Positions 1 through 5,751 of a stretch of 5,760 nt of DNA are shown piece by piece. This DNA comes from an uncultured Pseudomonadota bacterium (GTDB taxonomy: Bacteria; Desulfobacterota_B; Binatia; UBA9968): assembly GCA_946478635.1 (NCBI GenBank), contig CAMLCX010000341.1, positions 1-5,760 on the forward strand, written 5' to 3'. A program made the translations under genes and the position numbers. The number at the start of each line of letters is the position of its first letter. Within the stretch, counting starts at the first letter, position 1. The notes under the pieces are model-generated. The model saw only the letters and a program-made list of their open reading frames with translations, did not search any database and had not been told where the DNA came from.

Positions 1-631
1 CGCCTTGAGCCGAGGCCGTGTCGCTCAGGACACTTTCTAAAGTGACCTGCGCCAAATCTGACGGATTGCAGAACAATTGAAACGAGCCTCCTCCATACTG
101 GGCGATCCTTCTCATGAGCCGTACGTCTGCGTCAGCGCTGACAGCGATCGTGGAGACGCTGATGGCCAGATCCTTTTTCATGGCAACAACCAAATCGATC
201 AACTCACTTGGACTGCCCCGGGTAACGCCATCGCTCAAAAGAACGATATGTTTTTTGGGCGAGCTGACGCGCTCCAACTGACGCTTGGCTTCCGCCAAGG
301 CAGGTAAAAAGTAGGTTTGGCCTCCAGGTTTTAACCGCTCGATCCGATTACTTATCAAGTCTCGTTCCCGCAGGCGCCCCACTCGATCCAGGTAGATAAC
401 CACGAACGGGCTATCGTCAAATCCGACGACCCCCAAATAATCGCCGTCCCTCAACTCGCGCCCGATCGATTTGGCCGACTCCTTTGCGAAATGCATTCTG
501 TTCTGGTCACGCATGCTGCCCGATTTATCGATGACCAGAACAACGGCTCGGCTGTCTTCCTGACTCGACTGCCCGTTCGCAGTTGCCGAAAGTAAAATTT
601 GTACGAGCAGTAGGACCGCCACTCGCCACAT
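1..631 (-). CDS. secreted VWA-domain (MIDAS) protein, 3' end cut by window edge
   Basis: The frame is open from an ATG at 629-631 to the left edge (210 residues, C-terminus missing). A strong Shine-Dalgarno sequence, GGGAGGAG, lies at 635-642 just upstream and fixes the start. Residues 1-18 form a signal peptide: a charged start (MWR), a hydrophobic core LLLVQILL and a possible AxA cleavage site at ATA (16-18). Residues 28-200 are a von Willebrand factor A domain. All five expected metal-ion-dependent adhesion site residues are visible: D35, S37 and S39 in DKSGSM, T106 in GGQTYFLPAL, and D134 in LLSDGVT. The sequence ISVSTIAVSADAD followed by LMRRIAQYGGGSFQ is typical of bacterial VWA proteins, some of which continue into membrane and glutamine-amidotransferase-like domains. 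Whether this one does cannot be seen. The domain usually binds protein ligands through a divalent cation, so an extracytoplasmic binding role is inferred. The gene stands alone behind a 344-bp gap. I am confident of the domain; the specific function is unknown. Confidence 0.9.
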   Translation of the reverse strand, partial: MWRVAVLLLVQILLSATANGQSSQEDSRAVVLVIDKSGSMRDQNRMHFAKESAKSIGRELRDGDYLGVVGFDDSPFVVIYLDRVGRLRERDLISNRIERLKPGGQTYFLPALAEAKRQLERVSSPKKHIVLLSDGVTRGSPSELIDLVVAMKKDLAISVSTIAVSADADVRLMRRIAQYGGGSFQLFCNPSDLAQVTLESVLSDTASAQG

Positions 632-672
632 AAGCTCCTCCCGATTGCGACCGATATCGACTTAAATGCCAC

Positions 673-809
673 TAACAGGGTGCTGAAGAAAGGTTAGGAA
701 TGCTTCGAGAGATTCAACATGAACGGAAAATCCTCAACGATTTCAAATCCTCTCCGTTCGTCCTGAGCCATGTCGAAGGACTCCGAGAGGGTTTTTCAGC
801 AGCCTGCTA
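673..809. repeat. MITE-like interspersed repeat with 18-bp imperfect terminal inverted repeats
   Basis: The left end TAACAGGGTGCTGAAGAA (673-690) and the reverse complement of the right end, TAGCAGGCTGCTGAAAAA (792-809), match at 15 of 18 positions. The inside also folds: GAACGGA (721-727) pairs with TCCGTTC (753-759), or alternatively CCTCTC (749-754) with GAGAGG (785-790) enclosing GTCCT/AGGAC. The stretch at 756-780, read on the minus strand as a TTCGACATGGCTCAGGACGA-type sequence, resembles a motif I recall as scattered through many environmental bacterial genomes; this is from memory, not from a search. No coding frame is seen, so it would be a non-autonomous, passively mobilised element. 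It sits between the VWA gene and the exported-protein gene, where it could also act as a transcript-end structure. No clear target-site duplication is visible. Confidence 0.6.
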
Positions 810-819
810 GCCTAGCAGG
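803..819. repeat. short perfect hairpin at the right end of the repeat
   Basis: CCTGCTA (803-809) pairs with TAGCAGG (813-819) across a 3-base loop. The left arm is the outer end of the interspersed repeat and the right arm lies in the flank. It could therefore be a boundary hairpin, or the trace of a second repeat end. There is no T-run, so it is not called a terminator. Confidence 0.4.
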
Positions 820-975
820 GGTGCAAATCACAAGCTTTGCCGGTCCATAGCATCGTCCTGGGCAAAGGGTCAATTGTTACGTACAGAACAGTTTTCGCTC
901 GCAACGGCTTGCACGGAGCGACGAGACTGAACACTATCCGGTGCTCGTGAATAACCAAGCGACCCCTTGCTCGGT
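810..975. other. rest of intergenic gap, no gene seen
   Basis: Apart from the 813-819 hairpin arm, this stretch lies downstream of the exported-protein gene (minus strand) and upstream of the repeat. I see no frame with a credible start and no T-rich hairpin that would serve as a strong terminator. The overlapping frames here are chance readings. Confidence 0.4.
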
Positions 976-1557
976 TCAATCCTCTTGCAAACGGACTTCG
1001 CCCTCGAGCACATCAACGCCGCTTTCGAATACTTCGGCGAGATCTCCTGTCTGGATTTCGGGTATTCCCACCTCAGCGTCGGGCTGACCGAGATTGAGAC
1101 TGCAAAATTCATCCTTCTTGCTTTTCTTGACAACCCATTGCCCTTTTTTCATTCGGGCGTCGAAGGAGACGGAAAATGCCGCGCTCGTAACCAGCCTCCA
1201 GTCTTTCAGGTCGATGTCGAAGCTTTTAAGCGGTAAATGGCACTCGGCGTATGGGCCATTGGCATTGGATAGTTTCAAGATGACACCCTGTTTCGCCAGG
1301 AGCTTATTGGCTTCAGAGAATGCATAAGTTGAGAAGGCTGCTCTGGCAACAAATCGCTCCCGCACAATCTTTCCGTCAACAGTTTCCACCATGCGCTGAA
1401 CATGTCCCTTCCATTTCTTGTCCGTTTCGCTACAACAACGCTCAAGCTCGGCTTCCAGAAAAAAATCTTCGCTCTCTCCATCAACAATGGCAAAAGCGGT
1501 TTTTCCCGAGATGCCGAGCGCGCCAATCAATAAGACCAATGCCAGAACCGTTTTCAT
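976..1557 (-). CDS. exported hypothetical protein with four cysteines
   Basis: I do not recognise the family. The frame could open at 1611, but the better start is the ATG at 1555-1557, giving 193 residues. It has GGAG at 1565-1568 seven bases upstream, and it places a classic Sec signal peptide at the very N-terminus: MK, a hydrophobic core LALVLLIGALGIS, and an AFA cleavage site ending at residue 23. The mature part is about 170 residues, mostly alternating polar and hydrophobic segments that suggest beta strands. It has no membrane helix after the signal. Four cysteines remain after cleavage: a vicinal pair C41-C42, then C106 and C152, enough for two disulfides. The C-terminus is acidic (residues 158-193 are rich in D and E), whereas 136-149 is a lysine-rich patch. 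The absence of a lipobox argues for a soluble periplasmic or secreted protein. It is a lone gene with gaps of 344 and 427 bp on either side. I am sure it is coding and exported, but no function can be given. Confidence 0.75.
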   Translation of the reverse strand: MKTVLALVLLIGALGISGKTAFAIVDGESEDFFLEAELERCCSETDKKWKGHVQRMVETVDGKIVRERFVARAAFSTYAFSEANKLLAKQGVILKLSNANGPYAECHLPLKSFDIDLKDWRLVTSAAFSVSFDARMKKGQWVVKKSKKDEFCSLNLGQPDAEVGIPEIQTGDLAEVFESGVDVLEGEVRLQED

Positions 1558-1984
1558 GGGTATTCTCCGTAGGTGGATTGCAATCATGACTCCGATTGGC
1601 TCATGGAGCACAGGTCATGCCACCACATGTAGAAATCCATGATTCGCCGCGCAGCCAGCGTTAACTAGCAAGAACTGCTAGCGAACCCCGGTGCCAGCTA
1701 GGCAGAGAAACCGATTTTGTCGTGAGGCGTAATGACTAAACCATTAGGCAGTGCTCACAGGCATTGGCTCATGCACTTTACAGCAACTCTTGAACTGGCC
1801 GAGGATGGAAGAGGAGACGGCCATCGGTCTTTTCAGATACGGTTGGTACGCAGAAAGTCCTCCTAATCGAGCGGCAACTCGTCAGCTCACCCGGGCAACG
1901 TTTATGAGCCGAAGCTCAATCTGACTCGAAGTCGCCGAAGCCCACCTCCTCGAATTGTAAGTCGGCGCTCGCCATTTCACGATC
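1558..1984. other. 427-bp intergenic gap without a convincing gene
   Basis: No open frame with a good start spans this gap. Small structures are present: an inverted repeat CTAGCA (1665-1670) / TGCTAG (1676-1681) with a 5-base loop and no T-run, and an 11-base direct repeat ATTGGCTCATG at 1595-1605 and 1763-1773. A short minus-strand frame (1916-1975, MASADLQFEEVGFGDFESD) directly follows the Fic stop codon in the same frame. The promoter of the exported-protein gene should lie near 1570-1640, but I cannot point to a clear -35/-10 pair. Confidence 0.4.
1565..1568 (-). promoter_or_regulatory. ribosome-binding site that decides the start of the exported protein
   Basis: GGAG on the minus strand lies seven bases before the ATG at 1555-1557. 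The in-frame alternative at 1611 has no comparable site and would put 18 extra residues in front of the signal peptide. Confidence 0.6.
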
Positions 1985-3178
1985 CTAAGACGGTAGAAAT
2001 CCGTAGAACTTTGCTTTCGGCATCGCTTTTACCCGCTTGAAAAACTCGCTTTCGGTAATCTGTGTCGGCCAATCCAAGTTGATGGAAATGATTGCGTCTA
2101 ATTTATCGGCTGCTTGTTTGATCTCTATCGCCTGCAGCGCGGCTAGAGAGGATAAATCGCGTATTAAAGCCTTTCGAGGATTTTTTACGTGATAGAGTCC
2201 GGCAGTTTGTTTGATGACCTCGGAGAAACTCTGACTTCCCCGATCCAACAGCAGTTGCAACAACTGCACGTGGCGATCCGACATGACCCGCTTACGCGGC
2301 GAGCGCAGCCGGCCGAATAGATCCATCATGGTGTTTCGATAAAGCGCCTTCGCAACCTGGAGACGGATCTCTGCAAAAAGTCTATTGCACTGCTTCTCGA
2401 TTCCCTTGAGAGCGAATTTGAGAAACGGCGTCAGATCGTGGCTTAGGGCGCGGGTTTCGGCAAGAGCGTTCAGGTAGCCGGTCTTCTCCTCGTAATAGTA
2501 GTTCGACATGGCGATGAACAGCGTATCGCGCAAGCCGACCCGCTGGAGCATCAGCGCTTCCAGGGCGCGCGCCGTCCGGCCGTTACCGTCCAGAAAAGGA
2601 TGCATCGCAGCAAAGTGGTAATGGAGCGCCAGCGCCTGAATCAGTGGATCATGATCGCGAAAAATTGTCTGCGCCACCTGGCACAACTGGCGCAATGCGG
2701 CTGCGCAATCCGCTCCGCCTTCGACGCCGCGATGACGCGGCGTGCCAAAGGTCACGTTATCGTCTCGCCCCCTAGGCCGCCCCGGAGGACAATGATCGTC
2801 GTCGCACCCGGAGACGATGCGGCGATGGATCTCACAAACCAACGACTCGTCGATCGGGCGATCGGTTTCAAGCTTCGCGATCCAACGATAAGTTGCCAAT
2901 GCGCACGCCGCTTGCCGTTGCGATCTCGTCTCGAGTTGTTGCGGCGTTTCGCGCATCGCCGCGTCCAATTCTTTTTCCGTGAACTCGGCGCCCTCGATTC
3001 GCGATGTCCCCGCCACCTCGCGCTTAAGCTGGATTTGCTGGAGTTGCTCGGCCCAACTGCGCTGATAAGGGATCTGCGTCAGCGCCAACATCGCCGCCTT
3101 GGCCCCCAGAAATTCGACTTGAAGCGCCGGCAAGTCGAACAGCATCCACTGCCGGGGCATCTCATAGGGGATCGTCAT
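1985..3178 (-). CDS. Fic-family protein (class II, N-terminal inhibitory motif, C-terminal winged helix)
   Basis: Complete, 397 residues. The catalytic Fic motif HPFLDGNGRTAR is intact at 193-204 (H193 the catalytic base, D197 for metal, R201 and R204 for phosphates). This family usually transfers AMP from ATP to a hydroxyl side chain of a target protein. Residues 58-63, TSRIEG, fit the inhibitory [S/T]xxxE[G/N] helix on the N-terminal side of the Fic domain, so it is a class II enzyme in which E62 would hold the active site closed. The segment NVTFGTP (141-147) is the likely target-binding flap. Residues 296-397 look like a winged-helix DNA-binding region, with NPRKALIRDLSSL as the likely recognition-helix end. 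Such self-inhibited Fic proteins with a DNA-binding tail are widespread in bacteria, and most have unknown targets; self-modification or autoregulation is an inference. The start at 3178 has no strong Shine-Dalgarno sequence. M7 is an alternative but is no better placed. No antitoxin-like gene is adjacent; the inhibitory helix is built in. Confidence in the family is very high. Confidence 0.95.
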   Translation of the reverse strand: MTIPYEMPRQWMLFDLPALQVEFLGAKAAMLALTQIPYQRSWAEQLQQIQLKREVAGTSRIEGAEFTEKELDAAMRETPQQLETRSQRQAACALATYRWIAKLETDRPIDESLVCEIHRRIVSGCDDDHCPPGRPRGRDDNVTFGTPRHRGVEGGADCAAALRQLCQVAQTIFRDHDPLIQALALHYHFAAMHPFLDGNGRTARALEALMLQRVGLRDTLFIAMSNYYYEEKTGYLNALAETRALSHDLTPFLKFALKGIEKQCNRLFAEIRLQVAKALYRNTMMDLFGRLRSPRKRVMSDRHVQLLQLLLDRGSQSFSEVIKQTAGLYHVKNPRKALIRDLSSLAALQAIEIKQAADKLDAIISINLDWPTQITESEFFKRVKAMPKAKFYGFLPS

Positions 3179-3196
3179 AAACCATTGTAGCCCAGT

Positions 3197-3315
3197 TCAT
3201 TTCCGATGGGAATGCTTAAGGGGTCGTAGAAAAGCGCTATATTTACAATAGTTACGTACGTAGCGCGCTTGATTCCAGTCGTTTTCATTTCCCACTTCAT
3301 TTCCGTGTCATTTCC
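3197..3315. promoter_or_regulatory. four copies of TCATTTCC upstream of the Fic gene, candidate operator
   Basis: TCATTTCC occurs at 3197-3204, 3285-3292, 3297-3304 and 3308-3315 (GGAAATGA in the sense of the Fic gene). The last three start 12 and 11 bases apart, about one turn of the helix, so a protein could bind them on one face. The first copy lies about 19 bases before the Fic start codon. Because the Fic protein has a likely winged-helix tail, autoregulation is a reasonable guess, but no binding is shown. The palindrome TACGTACGTA (3253-3262) lies between the copies. I could not identify a clear -35/-10 pair. Confidence 0.35.
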
Positions 3316-3327
3316 GTTACACGCATT

Positions 3328-3420
3328 CGTCACCCCGGCGAAGGCCGGGGGTCCAGTCTCTCCGGCAACTTCCATCGCAGCACACTAGAACCCTGGATTC
3401 CGGCCTGCGCCGGAATGACG
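3328..3420. repeat. pair of inverted palindromic repeats (REP/MITE-like)
   Basis: The left unit (3328-3356) and the reverse complement of the right unit (3393-3420) share CGTCA, CCGGCG, AGGCCGG and TCCAG in the same order, differing in the bases between and by one base in length. Each unit is itself a hairpin: CCCCGGC/GCCGGGG in the left one and ATTCCGGC/GCCGGAAT in the right one. A 36-bp spacer separates them. This CGTCATTCCGGC...GCCGGAATCCAG type is a common interspersed palindrome in proteobacteria, as I recall it. It fills the gap upstream of the Fic gene and is probably immobile without a helper transposase. Confidence 0.7.
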
Positions 3421-3502
3421 GAAGACCACTTGAAGATTCTAGTGACAGTGAACCGTGACAACGTTAAGGAGGAAACAGATTGATCCTTCAGACTGCAGCA
3501 GT

Positions 3503-3808
3503 CTATTCACTGCTTTGCAGCACCACAGCTGTTCGCAGTTTGTCCACGACAAATCTTTTGGTTTCATCATCTTCGGTCCAGAAGTCATCGATGTTTCTTG
3601 TCGCCGACTCGACGTCCCCGCGTATCAGCTGAATCGCGCGTCTTAACTCCCCATATTTAGGCGCTAAGTCGCTGTAACTTTCGATCAGACCTTGATCCGG
3701 AGATAGCTGGATTTGCCTTCGAGACGAGAAATTTTCTATCGCAGGAGTTTTTGAAGTTTTCTGGACGGTGAGACCCTCAGTTGGCCAAGGAGTCGAATCG
3801 TGGGTCAA
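3503..3808 (-). CDS. possible small hypothetical protein, TTG start
   Basis: A 101-residue frame that I do not recognise. The first possible start is TTG at 3806-3808, with a stop codon immediately before it in the same frame. The only purine-rich site, GAGGA, lies further upstream than usual (about 14 bases), and no internal ATG exists. The middle and C-terminal part (residues 38-101, for example GELRRAIQLIRGDVESA followed by DDFWTEDDE) has the amphipathic, charged composition of a real helical protein, with no signal peptide and no membrane segment. It starts 36 bases after the stop of the nuclease remnant on the same strand, so it may once have been the downstream gene of that unit, perhaps now itself decayed at the 5' end. 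It could also be a chance frame. Confidence 0.35.
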   Translation of the reverse strand: MTHDSTPWPTEGLTVQKTSKTPAIENFSSRRQIQLSPDQGLIESYSDLAPKYGELRRAIQLIRGDVESATRNIDDFWTEDDETKRFVVDKLRTAVVLQSSE

Positions 3809-3844
3809 TCAAAATAGTTCATCCTCACTATAAGCCTGATGCAC

Positions 3845-4207
3845 TCAGTGCTCCGATTGAAAGAACGGATTCTTATCGACAATGGCCGCCTGAACTTTCT
3901 CCCGGAGAAAGTCTTTCAAATCGTCCTCACGCTCGAGCAAGAAAACTAGTTCCTCAAGGGTGCAAAGTGTGACAACCATTCTTGAAAGCGACTCCTTACA
4001 GGAAACTATCGCAGGATCAGTATAGCCAGAGTACGAGATTAGAATTCTCCGTGCGCAATTCCGATTGAACACGCGAACGAGATGCTGCGAGACTTCGCCG
4101 GTGCCCAACGGCTTGTCCCACCACTTCATTTCCACGAGGTAAATTTCACCATCCAACGCAATTACACCATCAATTTGTTCGATGACTCCACGCTCAAAGA
4201 GTATTAT
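3845..4207 (-). pseudogene. C-terminal remnant of a PD-(D/E)XK restriction-endonuclease-like gene
   Basis: The last 120 residues or so read as a nuclease catalytic core: ERGVIEQIDGVI, then GEIYLVEMKWW, then ARRILISYSGYTDPAI. The ordered acidic residue in IDG and the E-x-K in VEMK match the PD-(D/E)XK signature of the Mrr-like restriction endonuclease fold. The later ISYSGYTDPA matches the strand and helix that follow it in that family. The C-terminal tail (LEELVFLLEREDDLKDFLREK) is charged and helical. The N-terminal part, where a DNA-recognition or membrane region would normally sit, is absent. At about 4195-4210 the sequence changes to antisense IS110 transposase, so the gene has been cut by that element. 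The catalytic signature is still intact. An open frame runs back through the IS to a GTG at 4493-4495, so a chimeric protein of 216 residues could in theory be made. Family-level confidence is good; the exact junction is approximate. Confidence 0.7.
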
Positions 4208-4950
4208 CCGCGGCCCTTGGAAGCCTTTGAGGACATCGAGACCAAGGTTGCCCTGGATTTTCTCATACGTTATCCGACCCCGGCTCATCTGAGCGCGCTT
4301 AAACGTAAAGAGTTCAACCGCTTTGCCACCCAGCAACATCATCTCAGTAAACAGCGCTGCGAAGAGTTGTGGGAGAAACTTCAAAAGCCGCAACTGCGGG
4401 TGCCCGAGCCTGTGATCAGAGCCAAGGCACAGTTGCTCGAGGTCCTCATCGAGCAGCTTAGGGCTTCGATCAAAGCGGTGAAGATCTATAACCACAGGGT
4501 CGAGAGTTTTTCGCCTCTAGCCCGGCCGCTGAGTTTGCCAAGACGCTGCCGGGCGGAAAAAGTGGAACCCAGGTTGCGGCGATCTGGGCCGAGCTCGGCG
4601 ATGCCCAGGGTCGCTGGGAATCCTCTGGCCATCTTCAAGCCGAGGCGGGAGCGGTGCCGGTGACTAAGGCCAGCGGTAAGAGTCATGTGGTTCAGTTCCG
4701 GTTCGCTTGCAACAAGCATCTGCGCTACTCAATGTACTGGTTTTCTTTTGTCTCGCTCAACAACAGTGAGTGGGCCAAGCTTTACTACCGGGGCCAAAGG
4801 GACAAAGGCCATAGCCATCCCAAGCGTTGCGCGCCCTGCGGGCCAAATGGCTCAAGATTATCTTTGTGATGTGGCGCAACCATAAACCATACGATGAAAA
4901 CTATCATCTGGCCAACATCGCTCTTCAGAGGTTGCGTCAGGCGGCGTGAG
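4196..4950 (+). mobile_element. partial IS110-family insertion sequence, left part missing
   Basis: Only the 3' part of the transposase and an undetermined piece of right flank remain. The left end, where non-IS1111 members of the family carry their bridge-RNA region, is absent, so the element cannot move on its own. Its left limit is the junction with the nuclease remnant. Its right limit after the transposase stop at 4949 cannot be defined, because IS110 elements lack clear terminal inverted repeats. Confidence 0.7.
4199..4949 (+). pseudogene. IS110-family transposase, 5'-truncated with two frameshifts
   Basis: Reading across three frames gives about 250 residues of an IS110-family transposase. 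Frame one (about 4199-4510) covers EYYPRPLEAFEDIET to AVKIYNHRVES. Frame two (about 4512-4824) covers ASSPAAEFAKTLPGGKSG, AELGDAQGRWES, PVTKASGKS, FRFACNKHLRY and QRDKGHSHPK. Frame three (4825-4949) covers LRALRAKWLKIIFVMWRNHK to LQRLRQAA and a TGA at 4947-4949. The breaks are single missing bases, one in the T-run at 4507-4511 and one G at 4824/4825. The C-terminal Tnp_20-type domain with its likely catalytic serine (AGC at 4672-4674) is preserved in sequence, but the N-terminal DEDD domain is gone. Full family members are typically 300-450 residues. The gene is dead through truncation even if the frameshifts are sequencing errors. It is convergent with the diiron oxidase gene. Confidence 0.85.
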
Positions 4951-4990
4951 ATATTTTTTAAAAACGGCCTGGACAAGTTTCATAGAAAGT

Positions 4991-5009
4991 CTCTCCCAAA
5001 AAGGGAGAG
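4991..5009. terminator. hairpin between convergent genes, possible terminator
   Basis: CTCTCCC (4991-4997) and GGGAGAG (5003-5009) form a perfect 7-bp stem around an A5 loop (T5 on the minus strand). It lies 27 bases past the stop of the diiron oxidase gene and 41 bases past the transposase stop, the right place for a transcript end. The T-tracts after the stem are weak on both strands (ACTTTCT on the minus strand), so termination would be inefficient or the hairpin may be a CTCTCCC-type interspersed repeat instead. Confidence 0.45.
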
Positions 5010-5036
5010 GGTGAAAACATTCACTCGTATCGAAAA

Positions 5037-5747
5037 CTACTCCGGCGCCATTGGCGTGTCATCCACCTTGCCGTGCAGGGCAAACCAGTAGATGCTGTTC
5101 ATGTAACGCCAGCGCCGCACCGTGGCCTCCTCGATCTGCTTTATGGCAAGCGCCTGCAACTCCGGCGTGTCGCAGTATTTCTCGACGATGGCAAAGCCTT
5201 TGGAGCCGTGAATTTCATCGGCGTGGATGTGTTCTTCGAAAAAGCGGATTGCGCGCGCGCGCGGCTCGTAGCCATAATATTTGTGCAATGCCGGCACAAT
5301 CTTTTTGCAGATATCCAGGAACTGGGATTCCAAACCGATGAACATTCCCGCCAGGGCGGCTTGCCAGGGCTGGTGATACACCATGTGCCAGCCCCAGTTC
5401 TGCAGTTGGTCGGTGCCCGGCAAAACGATCGAGGTTTCGACGCTGTCGCGCTCGACGCCGCTCGCGCCGACGTAATCTTTCAACATATCCAGATGGCGGT
5501 CGTCGGGATTTTCCTCGTCGCCCAAGTTTTCGAAAAGGAAGCCTTTTACGTCTCGCTGCGGAATCTGCGAAGCCTCGTAGGCGAGCCAGTTGAGATACTC
5601 GCCGACATAGTGGAAGTGCTGGGTGCAATAAAAGGCCGTCTGCTCCCGAGTGAGCTTGCCGGCCACCCACAGATCGAAAAATGGATGGTCCTTGCTGTGA
5701 TTCTTGTCGCGCGCCGCGACTAATCGGTCATGAAAACTATCGGCCAT
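5037..5747 (-). CDS. heme-oxygenase-like diiron oxidase (PqqC/TenA/CADD-like)
   Basis: Complete, 236 residues, all helical. The start ATG at 5745-5747 has AGAGGA at 5752-5757 as ribosome-binding site. The opening FHDRLVAARDKNHSKDHPFFDLWVAGKLTREQ is cut here into its family hallmarks: HPFF (21-24) and GKLTREQ (30-36), as in PqqC, TenA and CADD proteins. The six ligands of the heme-oxygenase-like diiron oxidase superfamily can all be placed with the expected spacing: E78 and H85 (DEENPDDRH), E140 (GLESQ), and H173, D177, H180 (HxxxDxxH in EEHIHADEIH). True PqqC enzymes are cofactor-free oxidases, so the intact metal set points to the iron-binding branch (CADD, UndA, SznF-type enzymes), which activate O2 to oxidise or cleave small molecules or their own side chains. 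The substrate is unknown. No pqq genes, thiamine genes or biosynthetic partners are in view, and there is no signal peptide, so it acts in the cytoplasm. Confidence is high for the superfamily and low for any exact reaction. Confidence 0.88.
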   Translation of the reverse strand: MADSFHDRLVAARDKNHSKDHPFFDLWVAGKLTREQTAFYCTQHFHYVGEYLNWLAYEASQIPQRDVKGFLFENLGDEENPDDRHLDMLKDYVGASGVERDSVETSIVLPGTDQLQNWGWHMVYHQPWQAALAGMFIGLESQFLDICKKIVPALHKYYGYEPRARAIRFFEEHIHADEIHGSKGFAIVEKYCDTPELQALAIKQIEEATVRRWRYMNSIYWFALHGKVDDTPMAPE

Positions 5748-5751
5748 GGGA

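Noticed and set aside
451..672. 73-residue minus-strand frame over the VWA start
   Set aside because: It is out of frame with the VWA domain, and the true frame has the ribosome-binding site, signal peptide and MIDAS motif.
1595..1773. Direct repeat ATTGGCTCATG in the 1558-1984 gap
   Set aside because: Only 11 bases, two copies, and no common flanking structure; not enough to call an attachment site or target duplication.
2600..3190. 196-residue plus-strand frame opposite the Fic gene
   Set aside because: It is antisense to a gene with clear catalytic motifs, is rich in Arg and Leu, and has no recognisable domain or ribosome-binding site.
876..3262. Shared GTTACGTAC at 876-884 and 3251-3259
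   Set aside because: A nine-base match in different contexts is expected by chance at this window length, and the surroundings do not align.
3175..3375. 66-residue minus-strand frame ending in ATGA overlap with the Fic start, as if translationally coupled
   Set aside because: Half of it lies in the palindromic repeat and the rest in the TCATTTCC repeats; the composition is not protein-like, so the overlap is likely chance.
3455..3646. Plus-strand frame with an AAGGAGG-like sequence near 3466-3476
   Set aside because: The purine-rich site is inside the frame rather than before its start. The frame that would start after it (TTG near 3480) is serine- and threonine-rich with no protein-like pattern.
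4486..4719. 77-residue minus-strand frame over the transposase
   Set aside because: Antisense to the transposase remnant, with no independent evidence of coding.
5215..5670. Arg-rich minus-strand frame inside the diiron oxidase
   Set aside because: Out-of-frame shadow of the real gene with a composition typical of shifted GC-rich codons.
5073..5723. 216-residue plus-strand frame opposite the diiron oxidase
   Set aside because: It mirrors the codon pattern of the real gene on the other strand and shows no family motif. The minus-strand frame has six conserved metal ligands.
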